DNA of 64,000 nucleotides from Chromobacterium subtsugae (GCF_001676875.1 NZ_JYKA01000001.1:62001-126000); one strand, 5' to 3'; counted from the stretch's first letter, positions 17,798 through 27,123 are shown. Notes: generated by a model not told the origin, from the sequence alone. Numbers and translations are program-made.

Positions 17798-18310
17798 TCA
17801 GAACGAGGCCCCGGCGCGCGCGGCCTGGTCGTAAACGCCGGCCAGCGCCCTCATCAGTTGGGCCACCTCGCCTATGGCCGGATTGGCGATGCCGCCGTCG
17901 CTCAGCGTCGGCAGCAGGCACTGCTCGCGCACCTGGCGGTAACGCTCGCACAATGCCCGGCCATTCTCGGTGGTGGAGAACAACACTTCCTTGCCGCTTT
18001 TCTCGCTGCGCACATAGCCCATCTTCACCAGCTTCTTCAGCGCGTAGGCCACCACGTGGGTGTCCTCCATATTCAGCACGAAGCAGATGTCGGCCAGTTT
18101 CTTCTGCCGGCCGCGGTGGTTGACATGATGCACCAGCAGCACCTCGGTGGGCGTCATGTCCTTTTCTCCGGCGGCGGCCATGCAGCGCACCATCCAGCGG
18201 TGAAAGGCATTGTTCACCACCGTCAGGCTGAATTCGAACTCCGACAACTCGGGGCTGCGCTCCGACACCAGATGCTGCGAAGACACGATCTTCGGCAAAT
18301 CATTCGTCAT
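17798..18310 (-). CDS. winged-helix (MarR-like) regulator, probably of the pyroglutamate operon
   Basis: A 170-residue winged-helix protein. The DNA-binding part is around residues 55-120: MTPTEVLLVHHVNHRGRQKK, ADICFVLNMEDTHVVAYALKKL, and KMGYVRSEKSGKEVLFSTT as the wing. It is MarR-like and has a longer N-terminal arm. It is divergent from pxpB with 147 AT-rich bases between, so it is the natural candidate for the operon's regulator. The ligand could be 5-oxoproline or glutamate; that is inference. Confidence 0.8.
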   Translation of the reverse strand: MTNDLPKIVSSQHLVSERSPELSEFEFSLTVVNNAFHRWMVRCMAAAGEKDMTPTEVLLVHHVNHRGRQKKLADICFVLNMEDTHVVAYALKKLVKMGYVRSEKSGKEVLFSTTENGRALCERYRQVREQCLLPTLSDGGIANPAIGEVAQLMRALAGVYDQAARAGASF

Positions 18311-18359
18311 GGACGTTCTTCTCCGTTCTCTCGAAATTCAAGGCCTTCCCATCCTTTCA

Positions 18360-18379
18360 TTCTCATAAATTGACGAGAA
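18360..18379. promoter_or_regulatory. candidate operator between the winged-helix gene and pxpB
   Basis: An inverted repeat TTCTC-N10-GAGAA in the AT-rich spacer between the divergent genes. The rest of the spacer (18380-18457) is AT-rich and should hold the pxp promoter, but no clean -35/-10 pair was picked out. Confidence 0.35.
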
Positions 18380-18457
18380 ATTATTAACATTGCATCATTA
18401 CATTCAATTAACCCATAATCATAATCATATTCTCAAATCGCATTTCGTCAAAACCCG

Positions 18458-19135
18458 ATGCCTTCCGCCCCCCTCACCTCGCCCGCGATCCATTGGCTGG
18501 GCAGCCAGGCCCTGACGCTGGAAATGCCGCCGCCCGCCACGCTGGACTGCCAGCGCCGCATCTGGTGGCTGGCCCGACAGCTGCAAGCCGGCGACGGCAT
18601 CCGAGAAATCGTGCCCGGCATGAACAATCTCACCCTGGAACTGAGCGACGATCCGGCGCTGGCCGCGGCCTTGCCGGCCCGGCTGCGCAAGCTGTGGCAG
18701 CAGGCGGAACAAGCCGACATCCCGCAGCGGCGAGTGGAGATTCCGGTTTGCTACGGCGGCGAATACGGCCCGGACCTGGACCACGTGGCGCGGCATTGCG
18801 GCCTCAGTCCGCGCCAGGTGGTGGAACGGCATGGCGCGAGCGATTACACCGTGTATTTCCTGGGCTTTCAGCCCGGCTTCGCCTACCTTGGCGGCCTGGA
18901 TCCGCGGCTGGCCACCCCGCGCCGCGCCACGCCGCGCATCGCGGTGCCGGCGGGCGCGGTGGCGATAGGCGGCTGCCAGACCGGCATCTATCCGTCGGCC
19001 TCTCCCGGCGGCTGGCAGATCATAGGCCGCAGTCCGGCCCGCTTGTTCGACCCGGCGCGCGAACCCGCCTGCCTGCTGCAGCCGGGGGACATCGTCCGCT
19101 TCGTCGCCAGCAAGGAATCGCCATGCTGGAAGTGA
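18458..19135 (+). CDS. pxpB: 5-oxoprolinase subunit PxpB
   Basis: A 225-residue KipI-type protein, one of three subunits of the ATP-dependent 5-oxoprolinase that opens 5-oxo-L-proline to L-glutamate. Recognisable segments are VPGMNNLTLELS, RRVEIPVCYGGEYGPDLDHVA (in two pieces around residue 95), DYTVYFLGFQPGFAYLGGL and IAVPAGAVAIGGCQTGIYPS. It is first in the operon and overlaps pxpC by 13 bases. Confidence 0.95.
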   Translation: MPSAPLTSPAIHWLGSQALTLEMPPPATLDCQRRIWWLARQLQAGDGIREIVPGMNNLTLELSDDPALAAALPARLRKLWQQAEQADIPQRRVEIPVCYGGEYGPDLDHVARHCGLSPRQVVERHGASDYTVYFLGFQPGFAYLGGLDPRLATPRRATPRIAVPAGAVAIGGCQTGIYPSASPGGWQIIGRSPARLFDPAREPACLLQPGDIVRFVASKESPCWK

Positions 19136-20049
19136 TCAAGGCCGGACCGCAAACCACGGTGCAGGATCTGGGCCGCTTCGGCGCGCGCCATCTGGGCGTA
19201 TGCCGCGCCGGCGCCATGGACGGCCTGGCGCTGGGCATCGCCAACCGCCTGGTCGGCAACCCCGCCGACGCCGCCGCGCTGGAAATCACGCTGCCGCCGG
19301 CCTGCTTCCGCTTCTTGCGCGCCGGCCAGTTGGCGCTGGCCGGCGCCGATTGCCAGGCGCTGCTGGATGGCGAGCCGGTGTGGCCGGGCTGGCGCGTTGC
19401 CTTCCGCGCCGGGCAAATGCTGCAGCTGCAGGCGCCGCGCTTCGGCATGCGCGCTTACCTGGCGCTGGACGGCGGCATCCAGGCGCCGGCCGTGATGGGA
19501 TCCGCCAGCACCGATCTGCTGGCCGGCTTCGGCGGCCTGGACGGGCGGGCGCTGCGCGACGGCGACCGCCTGGCGCTGGGGCCCGCGCGGCCGCCGGCGC
19601 CGCGGCTGGGCGTCTGGCTGCCCCGCCCCGGCAGCCAGATCCGCGTCTGCCCCGGGCCGGAACTCAAGCGGCTGTCGAAACAGGCGCAAGAGCGTTTCTG
19701 GCGCGAACCCTGGCAATTGACGCCCAACAGCAACCGCATGGGCTACCGGCTGGCCGGCCCCGCGCTGACAGGCGGCGAGACGGTGGATATGCTGTCCCAC
19801 GGCGTGCTGCCCGGCCTGATCCAGCTGCCGCCGGACGGCCAGCCCATCGTGCTGATGGCCGATGCCCAGGCCACCGGCGGCTATCCGCGGCTGGGCATGG
19901 TGATAGAGGCCGACTTGTGGCAGCTGGGCCAGGCGCGCCTGGGCAGCCAGCTGCACTTCATCCCGACCGACCCCGACGGCGCCCGCCAGGCGCTGCGGCT
20001 GCAGCAACGCTATCAACACCGGATCGAAAGGCTGCTGAATGCAAATTGA
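19123..20049 (+). CDS. pxpC: 5-oxoprolinase subunit PxpC
   Basis: A 308-residue KipA-type (biotin-dependent carboxyltransferase-like) subunit of 5-oxoprolinase. It starts [18 protein letters not shown], the standard PxpC opening. It continues with [29 protein letters not shown] and a C-terminal [20 protein letters not shown]. The ATG at 19123 lies inside the end of pxpB and its own end overlaps pxpA by 11 bases, so all three subunits are probably translated in a coupled way and in fixed ratio. Confidence 0.95.
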   Translation: MLEVIKAGPQTTVQDLGRFGARHLGVCRAGAMDGLALGIANRLVGNPADAAALEITLPPACFRFLRAGQLALAGADCQALLDGEPVWPGWRVAFRAGQMLQLQAPRFGMRAYLALDGGIQAPAVMGSASTDLLAGFGGLDGRALRDGDRLALGPARPPAPRLGVWLPRPGSQIRVCPGPELKRLSKQAQERFWREPWQLTPNSNRMGYRLAGPALTGGETVDMLSHGVLPGLIQLPPDGQPIVLMADAQATGGYPRLGMVIEADLWQLGQARLGSQLHFIPTDPDGARQALRLQQRYQHRIERLLNAN

Positions 20050-20776
20050 CCTCAACGCCGACCTGGGCGAGGACTGCGGCGACGACGCCGCGCTGCTGGA
20101 ACACGTCAGCTCCGCCAACATCGCCTGCGGCTGGCATGCCGGCAGCGCGGACACCATGCTGCAAGTGGTGCGCATGGCGCTGCGGCGCGGCGTCGCCATC
20201 GGCGCCCATCCCAGCTTTCCCGACCGGGAAAATTTCGGCCGCCGCGAGATGCAGCTGCCGCCGGACGCGGTGCGCGCCGGCGTGCTGTATCAGCTGGGCG
20301 CGCTGGACGCCATCGTCCGCGCCGAAGGCGGCGAGATGCGCCACGTCAAGCCGCATGGCGCGTTGTACAACCAGGCCGCGCGCGACCCGGCGCTGGCGGC
20401 GGCGCTGGCGCGCGCGATCCGCGACTTCAATCCCAGGCTGCGGGTGATCGGCCTGGCTGGCAGCGGCTTTCTCGCCGCCTGCCGCGCCGAGGGCCTGGAC
20501 ACGCGGCGGGAGGTTTTCGCCGACCGCGGCTATCGCGCCGACGGCAGCCTGGTGCCGCGCGGCGCGCCCGGCGCGCTGCTGGACAGCGCCGAAGCGGTGC
20601 TGGCCCAAGTCAGCGACATGGCGCTGCGCCAGCGCGTGATCGCCGTCAGCGGCGAAAGCGTGCCGCTGCGCGCCGATTCCATCTGCCTGCACGGCGACGG
20701 CCCCCATGCGGCGGCCTTCGCCGCCAGGCTGCGCGGCCACCTGGAAGCCCTGGGCATCCGCATCGCCGCCGACTGA
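20039..20776 (+). CDS. pxpA: 5-oxoprolinase subunit PxpA (LamB/YcsF family)
   Basis: A 245-residue LamB/YcsF-family subunit of 5-oxoprolinase. It opens with [13 protein letters not shown], followed by [32 protein letters not shown] and [14 protein letters not shown], all strongly conserved in PxpA. It is coupled to pxpC by an 11-base overlap. A 63-base gap separates it from the DUF969 gene. Confidence 0.96.
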   Translation: MQIDLNADLGEDCGDDAALLEHVSSANIACGWHAGSADTMLQVVRMALRRGVAIGAHPSFPDRENFGRREMQLPPDAVRAGVLYQLGALDAIVRAEGGEMRHVKPHGALYNQAARDPALAAALARAIRDFNPRLRVIGLAGSGFLAACRAEGLDTRREVFADRGYRADGSLVPRGAPGALLDSAEAVLAQVSDMALRQRVIAVSGESVPLRADSICLHGDGPHAAAFAARLRGHLEALGIRIAAD

Positions 20777-20839
20777 GCCACCCCGACACCGCGCCAGGCG
20801 GCGGCCAGACCGCAGCGCGGCCCCACCCAAGGAGAAACC

Positions 20840-21556
20840 ATGGACCCAGCTGTCAATCTGTGGCCGCTGCTAGGCATAGCGGTGGTCATCGCAGGCTTCC
20901 TGCTGCGCTTCAATCCGCTGCTGGCGGTATGCGCCGCCGGCGTCGTCACCGGCCTGGCCGCCGGCATGCCGGCGCTGGCCATCCTGGCCAAGCTCGGCCA
21001 GGGCTTCATGAAAACCCGCAACATCACCTTGATCCTGCTGCTGGTGCTGCCGGTGGTGGGGCTGATGGAGCGCCACGGCTTGCGCGACCAGGCCCGCGCC
21101 TGGATACGGCGCATCCGCAACGCCACCGTCGGCCGCCTGCTGATCGTCTACCTGCTGGTGCGGGAATTGTCGGCCGCGCTGGGCCTGACCGGCTTGGGCG
21201 GCCATCCGCAGATGGTGCGGCCCATCCTGGCGCCGATGACCGAAGGCGCCTGGGAGCAACGCCACGGCGAGCCGACGCCCGAGCAACGGCAGAAGCTGCG
21301 CGCCATGTGCGCCGCCACCGACAATGTCGGCCTGTTCTTCGGCGAGGACATCTTCGTCGCCTTCGGAGCGGTGATGCTGATGCATACCTTCCTGCAGGAA
21401 AACCAGATCCCCAGCGAACCGCTGCACATCGCGCTGTGGGGCATTCCCACCGCGCTGTTCGCCTTCATCATCCACGCCGTCCGCCTGATGCGGCTGGAAC
21501 GCCAGCTGCTGCGGCAAGCCGCCCCGGCCGCCCATCTGTCGGAGAAGCGCGCATGA
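20840..21556 (+). CDS. DUF969 membrane protein, likely 5-oxoproline transporter subunit
   Basis: A 238-residue membrane protein of the DUF969 family, with hydrophobic segments at about residues 5-45, 65-80, 155-175 and 195-215. LVRELSAALGLTGLGGHPQM near residue 110 is the family core. DUF969 and DUF979 genes occur together beside pxp genes and, from mutant-fitness work I recall, have been proposed as two subunits of a 5-oxoproline importer. Here they sit in that operon, which supports the same role. AAGGAG lies upstream of the start. Confidence 0.88.
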   Translation: MDPAVNLWPLLGIAVVIAGFLLRFNPLLAVCAAGVVTGLAAGMPALAILAKLGQGFMKTRNITLILLLVLPVVGLMERHGLRDQARAWIRRIRNATVGRLLIVYLLVRELSAALGLTGLGGHPQMVRPILAPMTEGAWEQRHGEPTPEQRQKLRAMCAATDNVGLFFGEDIFVAFGAVMLMHTFLQENQIPSEPLHIALWGIPTALFAFIIHAVRLMRLERQLLRQAAPAAHLSEKRA

Positions 21557-22509
21557 TCCTGCATGTCGAGTACCTGTACTGGCTGGCCGGCGCGGTCCTG
21601 CTCTTGGTGGCGGCCGGCGCGCTGGCCGACCCCGGCCATCCGCGCCGCTACGGCAGCGCGGCGTTCTGGGGCCTGTTCGGCATGCTGTTCCTGGCCGGCG
21701 ACTGGCTGCCGGCGCAGCTGTCCGGCGCCATCGTGCTGGCCATGGTGCTGCTGGCCGGCCTGGGCCGCCTCGGCAGCGGCCATCACATCGCGCTGTCGGC
21801 CGCGCGGCTGCAGGACAGCCTGCGTCGGCTGGGCGGCAAGGTGTTTCTGCCCTCGCTGCTGGTGCCGCTGCTGACCGTGGCGCTCAGCCTGGCGGCCAAG
21901 GACGTGAAACTGGCGGGCGCGCCGCTGTTCGACCCCAAGAATGTCACGCTGCTGGCGCTGGGCGTGGCCTGCCTCGTTTCCTTCATCGCCGCCTGCGGGC
22001 TGACGCGTGAGCGGCCGGCGCAGAGCATCCGCGAAACCCGCCGCCTGCTGGACTGCATGGGCTGGGCGGTGCTGCTGCCGCAGATGCTGGCGGTGCTGGG
22101 CCTGCTGTTCGCCGACGCCGGCGCCGGCAAGGCGGTGGCGCATGTGGCCACCGCCTACCTGTCGCTGGACACGCGCTGGGTGGCGGTGCTGGCTTATGTG
22201 CTGGGCATGGCGCTGTTCACGATGATCATGGGCAACGCCTTCGCCGCCTTCCCGGTGATGACCGCCGGCATCGGCATACCGTTTCTGGTCGGCATGCACC
22301 ACGGCGACGCGGCGGTGATGGCGGCGATAGGCATGTTCTCCGGCTACTGCGGCACGCTGATGACGCCGATGGCCGCCAATTTCAACATCGTTCCCGCCGC
22401 CCTGCTGGAGCTGGACGACAAGAACGCGGTGATCAAGGCCCAGGTGCCGACCGCGCTGGCGCTGCTGGCGGTCAACGCCGCGCTGATGAACTGGCTGATG
22501 TTCCGCTGA
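21553..22509 (+). CDS. DUF979 membrane protein, likely 5-oxoproline transporter subunit
   Basis: A 318-residue membrane protein of the DUF979 family with about eight hydrophobic segments. Family-type stretches are [38 protein letters not shown] and [18 protein letters not shown]. Its ATG overlaps the DUF969 stop (ATGA), so the two are coupled. Together they are the best candidate for the uptake step that feeds PxpABC. Function is inferred from context and family association. Confidence 0.88.
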   Translation: MILHVEYLYWLAGAVLLLVAAGALADPGHPRRYGSAAFWGLFGMLFLAGDWLPAQLSGAIVLAMVLLAGLGRLGSGHHIALSAARLQDSLRRLGGKVFLPSLLVPLLTVALSLAAKDVKLAGAPLFDPKNVTLLALGVACLVSFIAACGLTRERPAQSIRETRRLLDCMGWAVLLPQMLAVLGLLFADAGAGKAVAHVATAYLSLDTRWVAVLAYVLGMALFTMIMGNAFAAFPVMTAGIGIPFLVGMHHGDAAVMAAIGMFSGYCGTLMTPMAANFNIVPAALLELDDKNAVIKAQVPTALALLAVNAALMNWLMFR

Positions 22510-22519
22510 GGAGAAAAAC

Positions 22520-23152
22520 ATGCAAACCGTATTGCTGACCGGCTTCGAGCCCTTCGGCGGCGAAACCGTCAATCCGTCGTGGGAGGCGGTGCGCCGGCTG
22601 GATGGCGCGGAGCTGGGCGGCGCCCGCGTTTTCGCGCGCCGGCTGCCCTGCGTGTTCGGCGCAGCGCTCGCCGCGCTGGACAGCCATCTGGCCGAGCTGC
22701 GGCCGGAGCTGGCCATCGCCGTCGGCCAGGCCGGCGGCCGCCCCGACATCACCGTCGAACGGGTGGCCATCAATGTCGACGACGCCCGCATCGCCGACAA
22801 CGCCGGCCGGCAGCCGATAGACCAGCCGATCGCCGCCGACGGCCCGGCCGCCTATTTCGCCACGCTGCCGATCAAGGCCATCGTCGCCGGCCTGCGCGCG
22901 CAAGGCATCCCGGCCTCGGTGTCGCAAACCGCCGGCACCTTCGTCTGCAACCATGTGATGTACGGACTGCTGCACCGGCGCGTGCCGCGCGCCGGCTTCA
23001 TCCATATTCCCTATCTCCCGGAGCAGGCGGCAGGCCATCCCGGCGCGCCCAGCATGGCGCTGGACGATTGCGTCGCGGCGCTCAGGCTGGCGGTGGAGCT
23101 GGCGCTGGCGCATCGCCATGACCTGGCGCTGGCGGGCGGCGCCACCCACTAG
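22520..23152 (+). CDS. pcp: pyrrolidone-carboxylate peptidase (pyroglutamyl peptidase I)
   Basis: A 210-residue C15 cysteine peptidase that removes N-terminal pyroglutamate from peptides in the cytoplasm. Catalytic residues are visible: Glu in [17 protein letters not shown] (near residue 80), Cys in [14 protein letters not shown] (near 141), His in [11 protein letters not shown] (near 165). The opening [18 protein letters not shown] is typical. AGGAG precedes the start, 10 bases after the transporter gene. Placement after pxpABC and the importer completes a route from pyroglutamyl peptides to glutamate. Confidence 0.96.
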   Translation: MQTVLLTGFEPFGGETVNPSWEAVRRLDGAELGGARVFARRLPCVFGAALAALDSHLAELRPELAIAVGQAGGRPDITVERVAINVDDARIADNAGRQPIDQPIAADGPAAYFATLPIKAIVAGLRAQGIPASVSQTAGTFVCNHVMYGLLHRRVPRAGFIHIPYLPEQAAGHPGAPSMALDDCVAALRLAVELALAHRHDLALAGGATH

Positions 23153-23164
23153 CCGCGGCGCCGC

Positions 23165-24619
23165 TCAGCCGACGACGTCGCGCCCATAGTGGTCGGAGAA
23201 GCGCACGATGTCGTCTTCGCCCAGATAATCGCCGCTCTGCACCTCTATCATCACCAGCTCGATCCGGCCGGGATTGGCGAGCCGGTGCTTTTCGCCGGCG
23301 GGAATGAAGGTGGACTGGTTGGCCTCGATCCGGCGCTCCTCGGCGCCGTTGACCACCAGAGCGGCGCCGCTCACCACGATCCAGTGCTCGCTGCGGTGGC
23401 GGTGCATCTGCAGCGACAGCGACGCGCCCGGCTTCACCACGATGCGCTTGATCTTGTAGTTGCCGCCCTCCTCCAGCACCGTGTAATGGCCCCAGGGACG
23501 CGGCGTGGTGCGGTGCGACAGATAGGCCGGATGGCCGCGCCGTTTCAGTTCGGCGGCGATGTCCTTCACCTCCTGGCTGCGGCGGCGGTCGGCCACCAGC
23601 AAGGCGTCCGGCGTGTCGATCACCAGCAGGTTGTCCACCCCCAGCGTGGCCACCAGACGGCCGCCGCTTTGCACGAAGGTGTTGCGGGTGTCGCGCAGCA
23701 GCGCTTCGCCATGGCTGGCGTTGCCGTTTTCATCATGCGGGTACTCGGCCGCCAGGCTTTCCCAACTGCCGATATCGCTCCAGCCCAGCTCGCACGGCAC
23801 CACCGCCGCCGCGTCCGACTTTTCCATCACCGCGTAGTCGATGGAGATGTCCGGGCAGCGGCCGAAACTGCGCGGATCCAGCTCCCGCTGCCGGCGGCCC
23901 GGGCCGCGCAGCTCCGGGCTGGCCTCCAGGCATGCGGCCACGCCGGCGAGCACAGCGGGCGCATGACTGGCCAGCTCGCCGCGCAGGGTTTCGGCGTCGA
24001 AACAGAACATGCCGCCATTCCACAAAAAGCGGCCATCGGCCAGATAGCGTTCGGCGCTGGCCGCGTCCGGCTTCTCGACGAAGCGCGCCACTCGATAGCC
24101 CAGCCGTCCAATCGCCTCCCCCGGTTCGATATAGCCGAAGCCAGTCTCGGGCCGGACCGGCTTCAGGCCGAAAACGGCGATGCGGCCCAGCTCGGCCAGG
24201 CCGCGAGCGCGGACCGCCGCTTCGGCGAAAGCGCTCTCGTCCGCCATCAGGTGGTCGGCCGGCAGCACCAGCAGTATGGGGCGCGCCCCGTCGCGGCGGG
24301 CCAGCGCGTCCAGCGCCGCCGCGGCGATGGCCGGCGCCGTGTTGCGGCCCTCCGGCTCCAGCAGGATCTCCAGCTCCAGCCTCGCCGCATTGACCGCGCC
24401 GCATTCCTCCAGCACATGGAACAGCAGCTGCCGATTGGCGACCACCATCACCCGCCTCACGCCATCCAAGCGCGATGCCCGCAGGAAGGCTTTCTGCAGC
24501 AGGCTTTGGCCATCCGCCATGCGGATGAACGGCTTGGGCAGCGCCTGGCGCGAAACCGGCCACAGCCGGGCGCCGGCGCCGCCGGCGATGATACAGGGAA
24601 TCAATTCTCTCGTTTGCAT
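23165..24619 (-). CDS. manC: mannose-1-phosphate guanylyltransferase / mannose-6-phosphate isomerase
   Basis: A 484-residue bifunctional enzyme making GDP-mannose for polysaccharide synthesis. The N-terminal nucleotidyltransferase has IIAGGAGARLWPVSR (residues 9-23), PKPF and FVEKP. A left-handed helix linker follows. The C-terminal cupin isomerase has PWGHYTVLEEG and LQMHRHRSEHWIVVSGAA. The ATG at 24619 (MQTRELIPCIIAGG) is the family start; the frame's 59 upstream codons look non-coding. No other polysaccharide genes are near, so it is an orphan copy in this window. Confidence 0.94.
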   Translation of the reverse strand: MQTRELIPCIIAGGAGARLWPVSRQALPKPFIRMADGQSLLQKAFLRASRLDGVRRVMVVANRQLLFHVLEECGAVNAARLELEILLEPEGRNTAPAIAAAALDALARRDGARPILLVLPADHLMADESAFAEAAVRARGLAELGRIAVFGLKPVRPETGFGYIEPGEAIGRLGYRVARFVEKPDAASAERYLADGRFLWNGGMFCFDAETLRGELASHAPAVLAGVAACLEASPELRGPGRRQRELDPRSFGRCPDISIDYAVMEKSDAAAVVPCELGWSDIGSWESLAAEYPHDENGNASHGEALLRDTRNTFVQSGGRLVATLGVDNLLVIDTPDALLVADRRRSQEVKDIAAELKRRGHPAYLSHRTTPRPWGHYTVLEEGGNYKIKRIVVKPGASLSLQMHRHRSEHWIVVSGAALVVNGAEERRIEANQSTFIPAGEKHRLANPGRIELVMIEVQSGDYLGEDDIVRFSDHYGRDVVG

Positions 24620-24760
24620 GGCCGCTGTCTCATCCCTCCTGTCAGGCGCCGCGGGCGGCGGCGAAGCCTGCTCCAGTGTATCCAGTTTGTCAGATCTAAC
24701 GATAGCCATGCCCGCGCCGTTGACCCCACCATCTGCTGTCGCGGCAGCCGCTGTCCATGA

Positions 24761-24785
24761 AAAAGGCCCGCGCGAAGCGGGCCTG
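24761..24785 (-). terminator. Rho-independent terminator of phhA
   Basis: On the minus strand AGGCCCGC-ttcgc-GCGGGCCT is followed by five T residues. It lies 22 bases after the phhA stop. Confidence 0.9.
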
Positions 24786-24806
24786 CCGGCATGCAAACCT
24801 CCCGGT

Positions 24807-25700
24807 TCAGACGTCGTCGCTGTCCGCCCAGCCTTGCTGGTCGCCGCGATTGAGCACCCGGTCGTCCGGCGCGATGTCGCCCGCGCCCCACGGCTGCGCC
24901 GCCGACAGGCGCTGGTACAGCGGCGTGAAATCGGGAGCGGTGGCGTCGAACAATTGCTTGAAGCTGTCGATGACGAAGTAGGTCTTCTGGAAGGTATCGA
25001 TGCGGTAGCGCGTATTCATGATGCGCATCAGGTCGAAGCCCACCCGGTTGGGACTGGGGCTGTCCAGGCAGTAGATGGACTCCGACTTGCTGGACAGGAT
25101 GCCGGCGCCGTAGATGCGCATGCCCTGCGGCGTATCGATCAGGCCGAACTCCACCGTGTACCAGTACAGCCGCGCCAGCATCGGCAACGCGCCCAGTTCC
25201 TTGGCCTTCATGCCGCCCTTGCCGTATGCCTCCAGGTAGTCGGCGAACACCGGATTGATCAGCAGCGGCACGTGGCCGAACAGGTCGTGGAACACGTCCG
25301 GCTCCTGCAGGTAGTCCAGCTGATGCGGCTCGCGCAGCCACCAGGTCACCGGGAAGCGGCGGTTGGCGAGGTGTTCGAAGAACACGTCGTCGGGAATCAG
25401 GCCCGGCACCGCGACGATCTTCCAGCCGGTGGCGGCCATCAGCTGGCGATTGAGCTTGTCGAAGTCCGGCACCCGGTCGGCGTCCACGCCCAGCTGCTCC
25501 AGCCCTTGCAGGAATTCATCGCAGGCGCGGCCGGGCAACAGCGCGCACTGGCGCTGGTACAAGGTGGCCCAGGTGGCGTGATCTTCCGCGCTGTAACGGT
25601 CCAGCGGCTGCGGCAGCGTGTAATCGTTGGCGTCGTGGCTGAGTCCGACATTCTTGCGGGTGGTGATGTCGGGCACGACGAAGTCGGCGCGGTCGTTCAT
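24807..25700 (-). CDS. phhA: phenylalanine 4-monooxygenase
   Basis: A 297-residue iron- and pterin-dependent hydroxylase converting phenylalanine to tyrosine. It is single-domain like the C. violaceum enzyme, and from memory differs from it at only a small number of positions. The iron ligands are in place: H138 and H143 (FHDLFGHVP) and E184 (WYTVEFGL). The start at 25700 (MNDRADFVVP) has GGAG upstream and matches that enzyme; the nine upstream in-frame codons are probably untranslated. It is divergent from an Lrp-type regulator and ends at a terminator. Confidence 0.97.
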   Translation of the reverse strand: MNDRADFVVPDITTRKNVGLSHDANDYTLPQPLDRYSAEDHATWATLYQRQCALLPGRACDEFLQGLEQLGVDADRVPDFDKLNRQLMAATGWKIVAVPGLIPDDVFFEHLANRRFPVTWWLREPHQLDYLQEPDVFHDLFGHVPLLINPVFADYLEAYGKGGMKAKELGALPMLARLYWYTVEFGLIDTPQGMRIYGAGILSSKSESIYCLDSPSPNRVGFDLMRIMNTRYRIDTFQKTYFVIDSFKQLFDATAPDFTPLYQRLSAAQPWGAGDIAPDDRVLNRGDQQGWADSDDV

Positions 25701-25782
25701 TTCGGCACTCCTGGAGGATTGGGTCATTTACTCTAGTTTAGCCCTTCACAGATGCGGGAAGACCGCATAATTTGCTGAAATC

Positions 25783-25797
25783 CAGTAAATTTTGCAT
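25783..25797. promoter_or_regulatory. Lrp/AsnC-type binding site between phhA and its divergent regulator
   Basis: The 15-mer CAGTAAATTTTGCAT matches 13 of 15 positions of the E. coli Lrp consensus YAGHAWATTWTDCTR. A second, weaker AT-rich relative (GCATAATTTGCTG) lies about 15 bases away. Both sit between phhA and the Lrp-family gene. The agreement with the consensus is seen; the binding is inferred. Confidence 0.5.
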
Positions 25798-25830
25798 ACT
25801 TGCCGCATCAAATGTCATATGGTGCACAAA

Positions 25831-26310
25831 ATGCGCAAAATAGAGCTGGACCGCTTTGATCTGGAGATCCTGCAGCAATTGCAGCTGGACGCCCGCGCCA
25901 CCCACCAGCGGCTGGCGCAGGACATTCCGCTGTCCGCCTCGCAAATCGGCCGCCGCATCCAGCGCATGGAGCAAAACGGCATCATCCAGGGCTACCAGGT
26001 GGCGCTGGACCCGGAGCAAGTGGGCCTGTCGGTGATGGCCTTCGCCAACGTCAGCCTGGAGCGGCACAACGAAGCGGCGCTGCTGGATTTCGCCCAATCC
26101 ATCCACGCGCTGCCGGAAGTGCTGGAATGCTACGCCGCGGCAGGCGAAGCCGACTACCTGCTGCGCATCGTGGTGCCCGACCTGCCGTCGCTGTCGGCCT
26201 TCGTGATGAACAAGCTGATGCAGCTGTCGCTGGTGCGCAGTGTCAAATCCACCATCGTGCTCAACGCCATCAAGCAAACCATGAAGCTGCCGCTGGCGTC
26301 GCTGCCCTGA
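25831..26310 (+). CDS. Lrp/AsnC-family regulator, probably of phhA
   Basis: A 159-residue feast/famine regulator. The N-terminal helix-turn-helix has RFDLEILQQLQLDARATHQ and LSASQIGRRIQRMEQNGII. The C-terminal RAM (ligand-binding) domain runs from about residue 65 and includes VLECYAAAGEADYLLRIVVP. It is divergent from phhA, so control of phenylalanine breakdown, with an aromatic amino acid as effector, is likely. The start is uncertain: 25831 gives the usual spacing to the helix-turn-helix, but an ATG at 25819 is also in frame, and neither has a clear ribosome site. Confidence 0.87.
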   Translation: MRKIELDRFDLEILQQLQLDARATHQRLAQDIPLSASQIGRRIQRMEQNGIIQGYQVALDPEQVGLSVMAFANVSLERHNEAALLDFAQSIHALPEVLECYAAAGEADYLLRIVVPDLPSLSAFVMNKLMQLSLVRSVKSTIVLNAIKQTMKLPLASLP

Positions 26311-26496
26311 CATTTCTGCCATCCACGCCGCCCGACCGCAAGGCTATACCGCAACCGTGCGGCCGGGACTATCCAGCTGGCGGAATTTCCTTATGCGCAA
26401 ATACGCATAGCCGAACCACCAGAAATTCCATCATCATATCGCCTGCAAAAAAGCCGCCCAATGCGTCGCTACCATATGGATAGCAAGGAGAAATCG

Positions 26497-27057
26497 ATGG
26501 AAACGCCGAATGCCCGCGCCCCGATCCCAGCCGAGATCAGTCCCGGGCTACTGGCCGCGCTCAAGCGGCTGGAACAGTTTCAGGCCCGCCTGAGCCTGGA
26601 AGACATTCGCGGCTTCCACCGCTCGCTGCGCCTCGGCCGCGCCGACTTCGCGCCGTTCTGGCTATTCGGCGACAGCCAATATCGCCGCAACCGCATCTAT
26701 GCCGATGATTTCTGCGAACTGCTGCTGCTGTGCTGGCGCAGCGGCCAACGCAGCCAGATCCACAACCACCGGGGCAGCCTGTGCGGCGTGCGGGTGCTTC
26801 AGGGCGTGGCCACCGAAACCGTGTTCGAAGAAACGCCGGCCGGCCTGCTGGCTTCGCGCGAAACCCGCGAACTGGCCGCCGGCAGCCTGGTGATCAACGG
26901 CGATCAGGACATCCACCAGATAGCCAATCAACAAGATGGCGATCTGGTCACCCTGCATCTGTACTCGCCGCCGCTCCGGCAAATGCGGCTGCTCGGCCTG
27001 GAGCCGCAGCATGGCCGCGCCCGCTTGCCGGACGACTGTCTCGAATACCAGATCTAA
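26497..27057 (+). CDS. cysteine dioxygenase family protein
   Basis: A 186-residue cupin of the cysteine dioxygenase family, which oxidises cysteine to cysteine sulfinate using iron and oxygen. The iron ligands are visible as H89 and H91 (QIHNHRGS) and H140. R64 in YRRN matches the substrate-binding arginine, and H154/Y156 (LHLYSPP) match the outer-sphere pair. C96 falls at the position of the mammalian crosslinking cysteine. AAGGAG lies six bases before the start at 26497. Cys-Tyr crosslinking here is inference. Confidence 0.88.
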   Translation: METPNARAPIPAEISPGLLAALKRLEQFQARLSLEDIRGFHRSLRLGRADFAPFWLFGDSQYRRNRIYADDFCELLLLCWRSGQRSQIHNHRGSLCGVRVLQGVATETVFEETPAGLLASRETRELAAGSLVINGDQDIHQIANQQDGDLVTLHLYSPPLRQMRLLGLEPQHGRARLPDDCLEYQI

Positions 27058-27069
27058 CCCCGCCCTGCG

Positions 27070-27103
27070 CGAAAAAAAAAAGCGCGGCATCGCGCCGCGC
27101 TTT
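27070..27103 (-). terminator. Rho-independent terminator of the FadL-type gene
   Basis: A 10-bp stem AAAGCGCGGC/GCCGCGCTTT with a long T run on the minus strand (nine A residues on the plus strand). It lies between the two convergent genes. The T run on the plus side is short and interrupted, so it probably serves the minus strand mainly. Confidence 0.85.
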
Positions 27104-27123
27104 CTTCCTTCGCGTTCAAGCCA

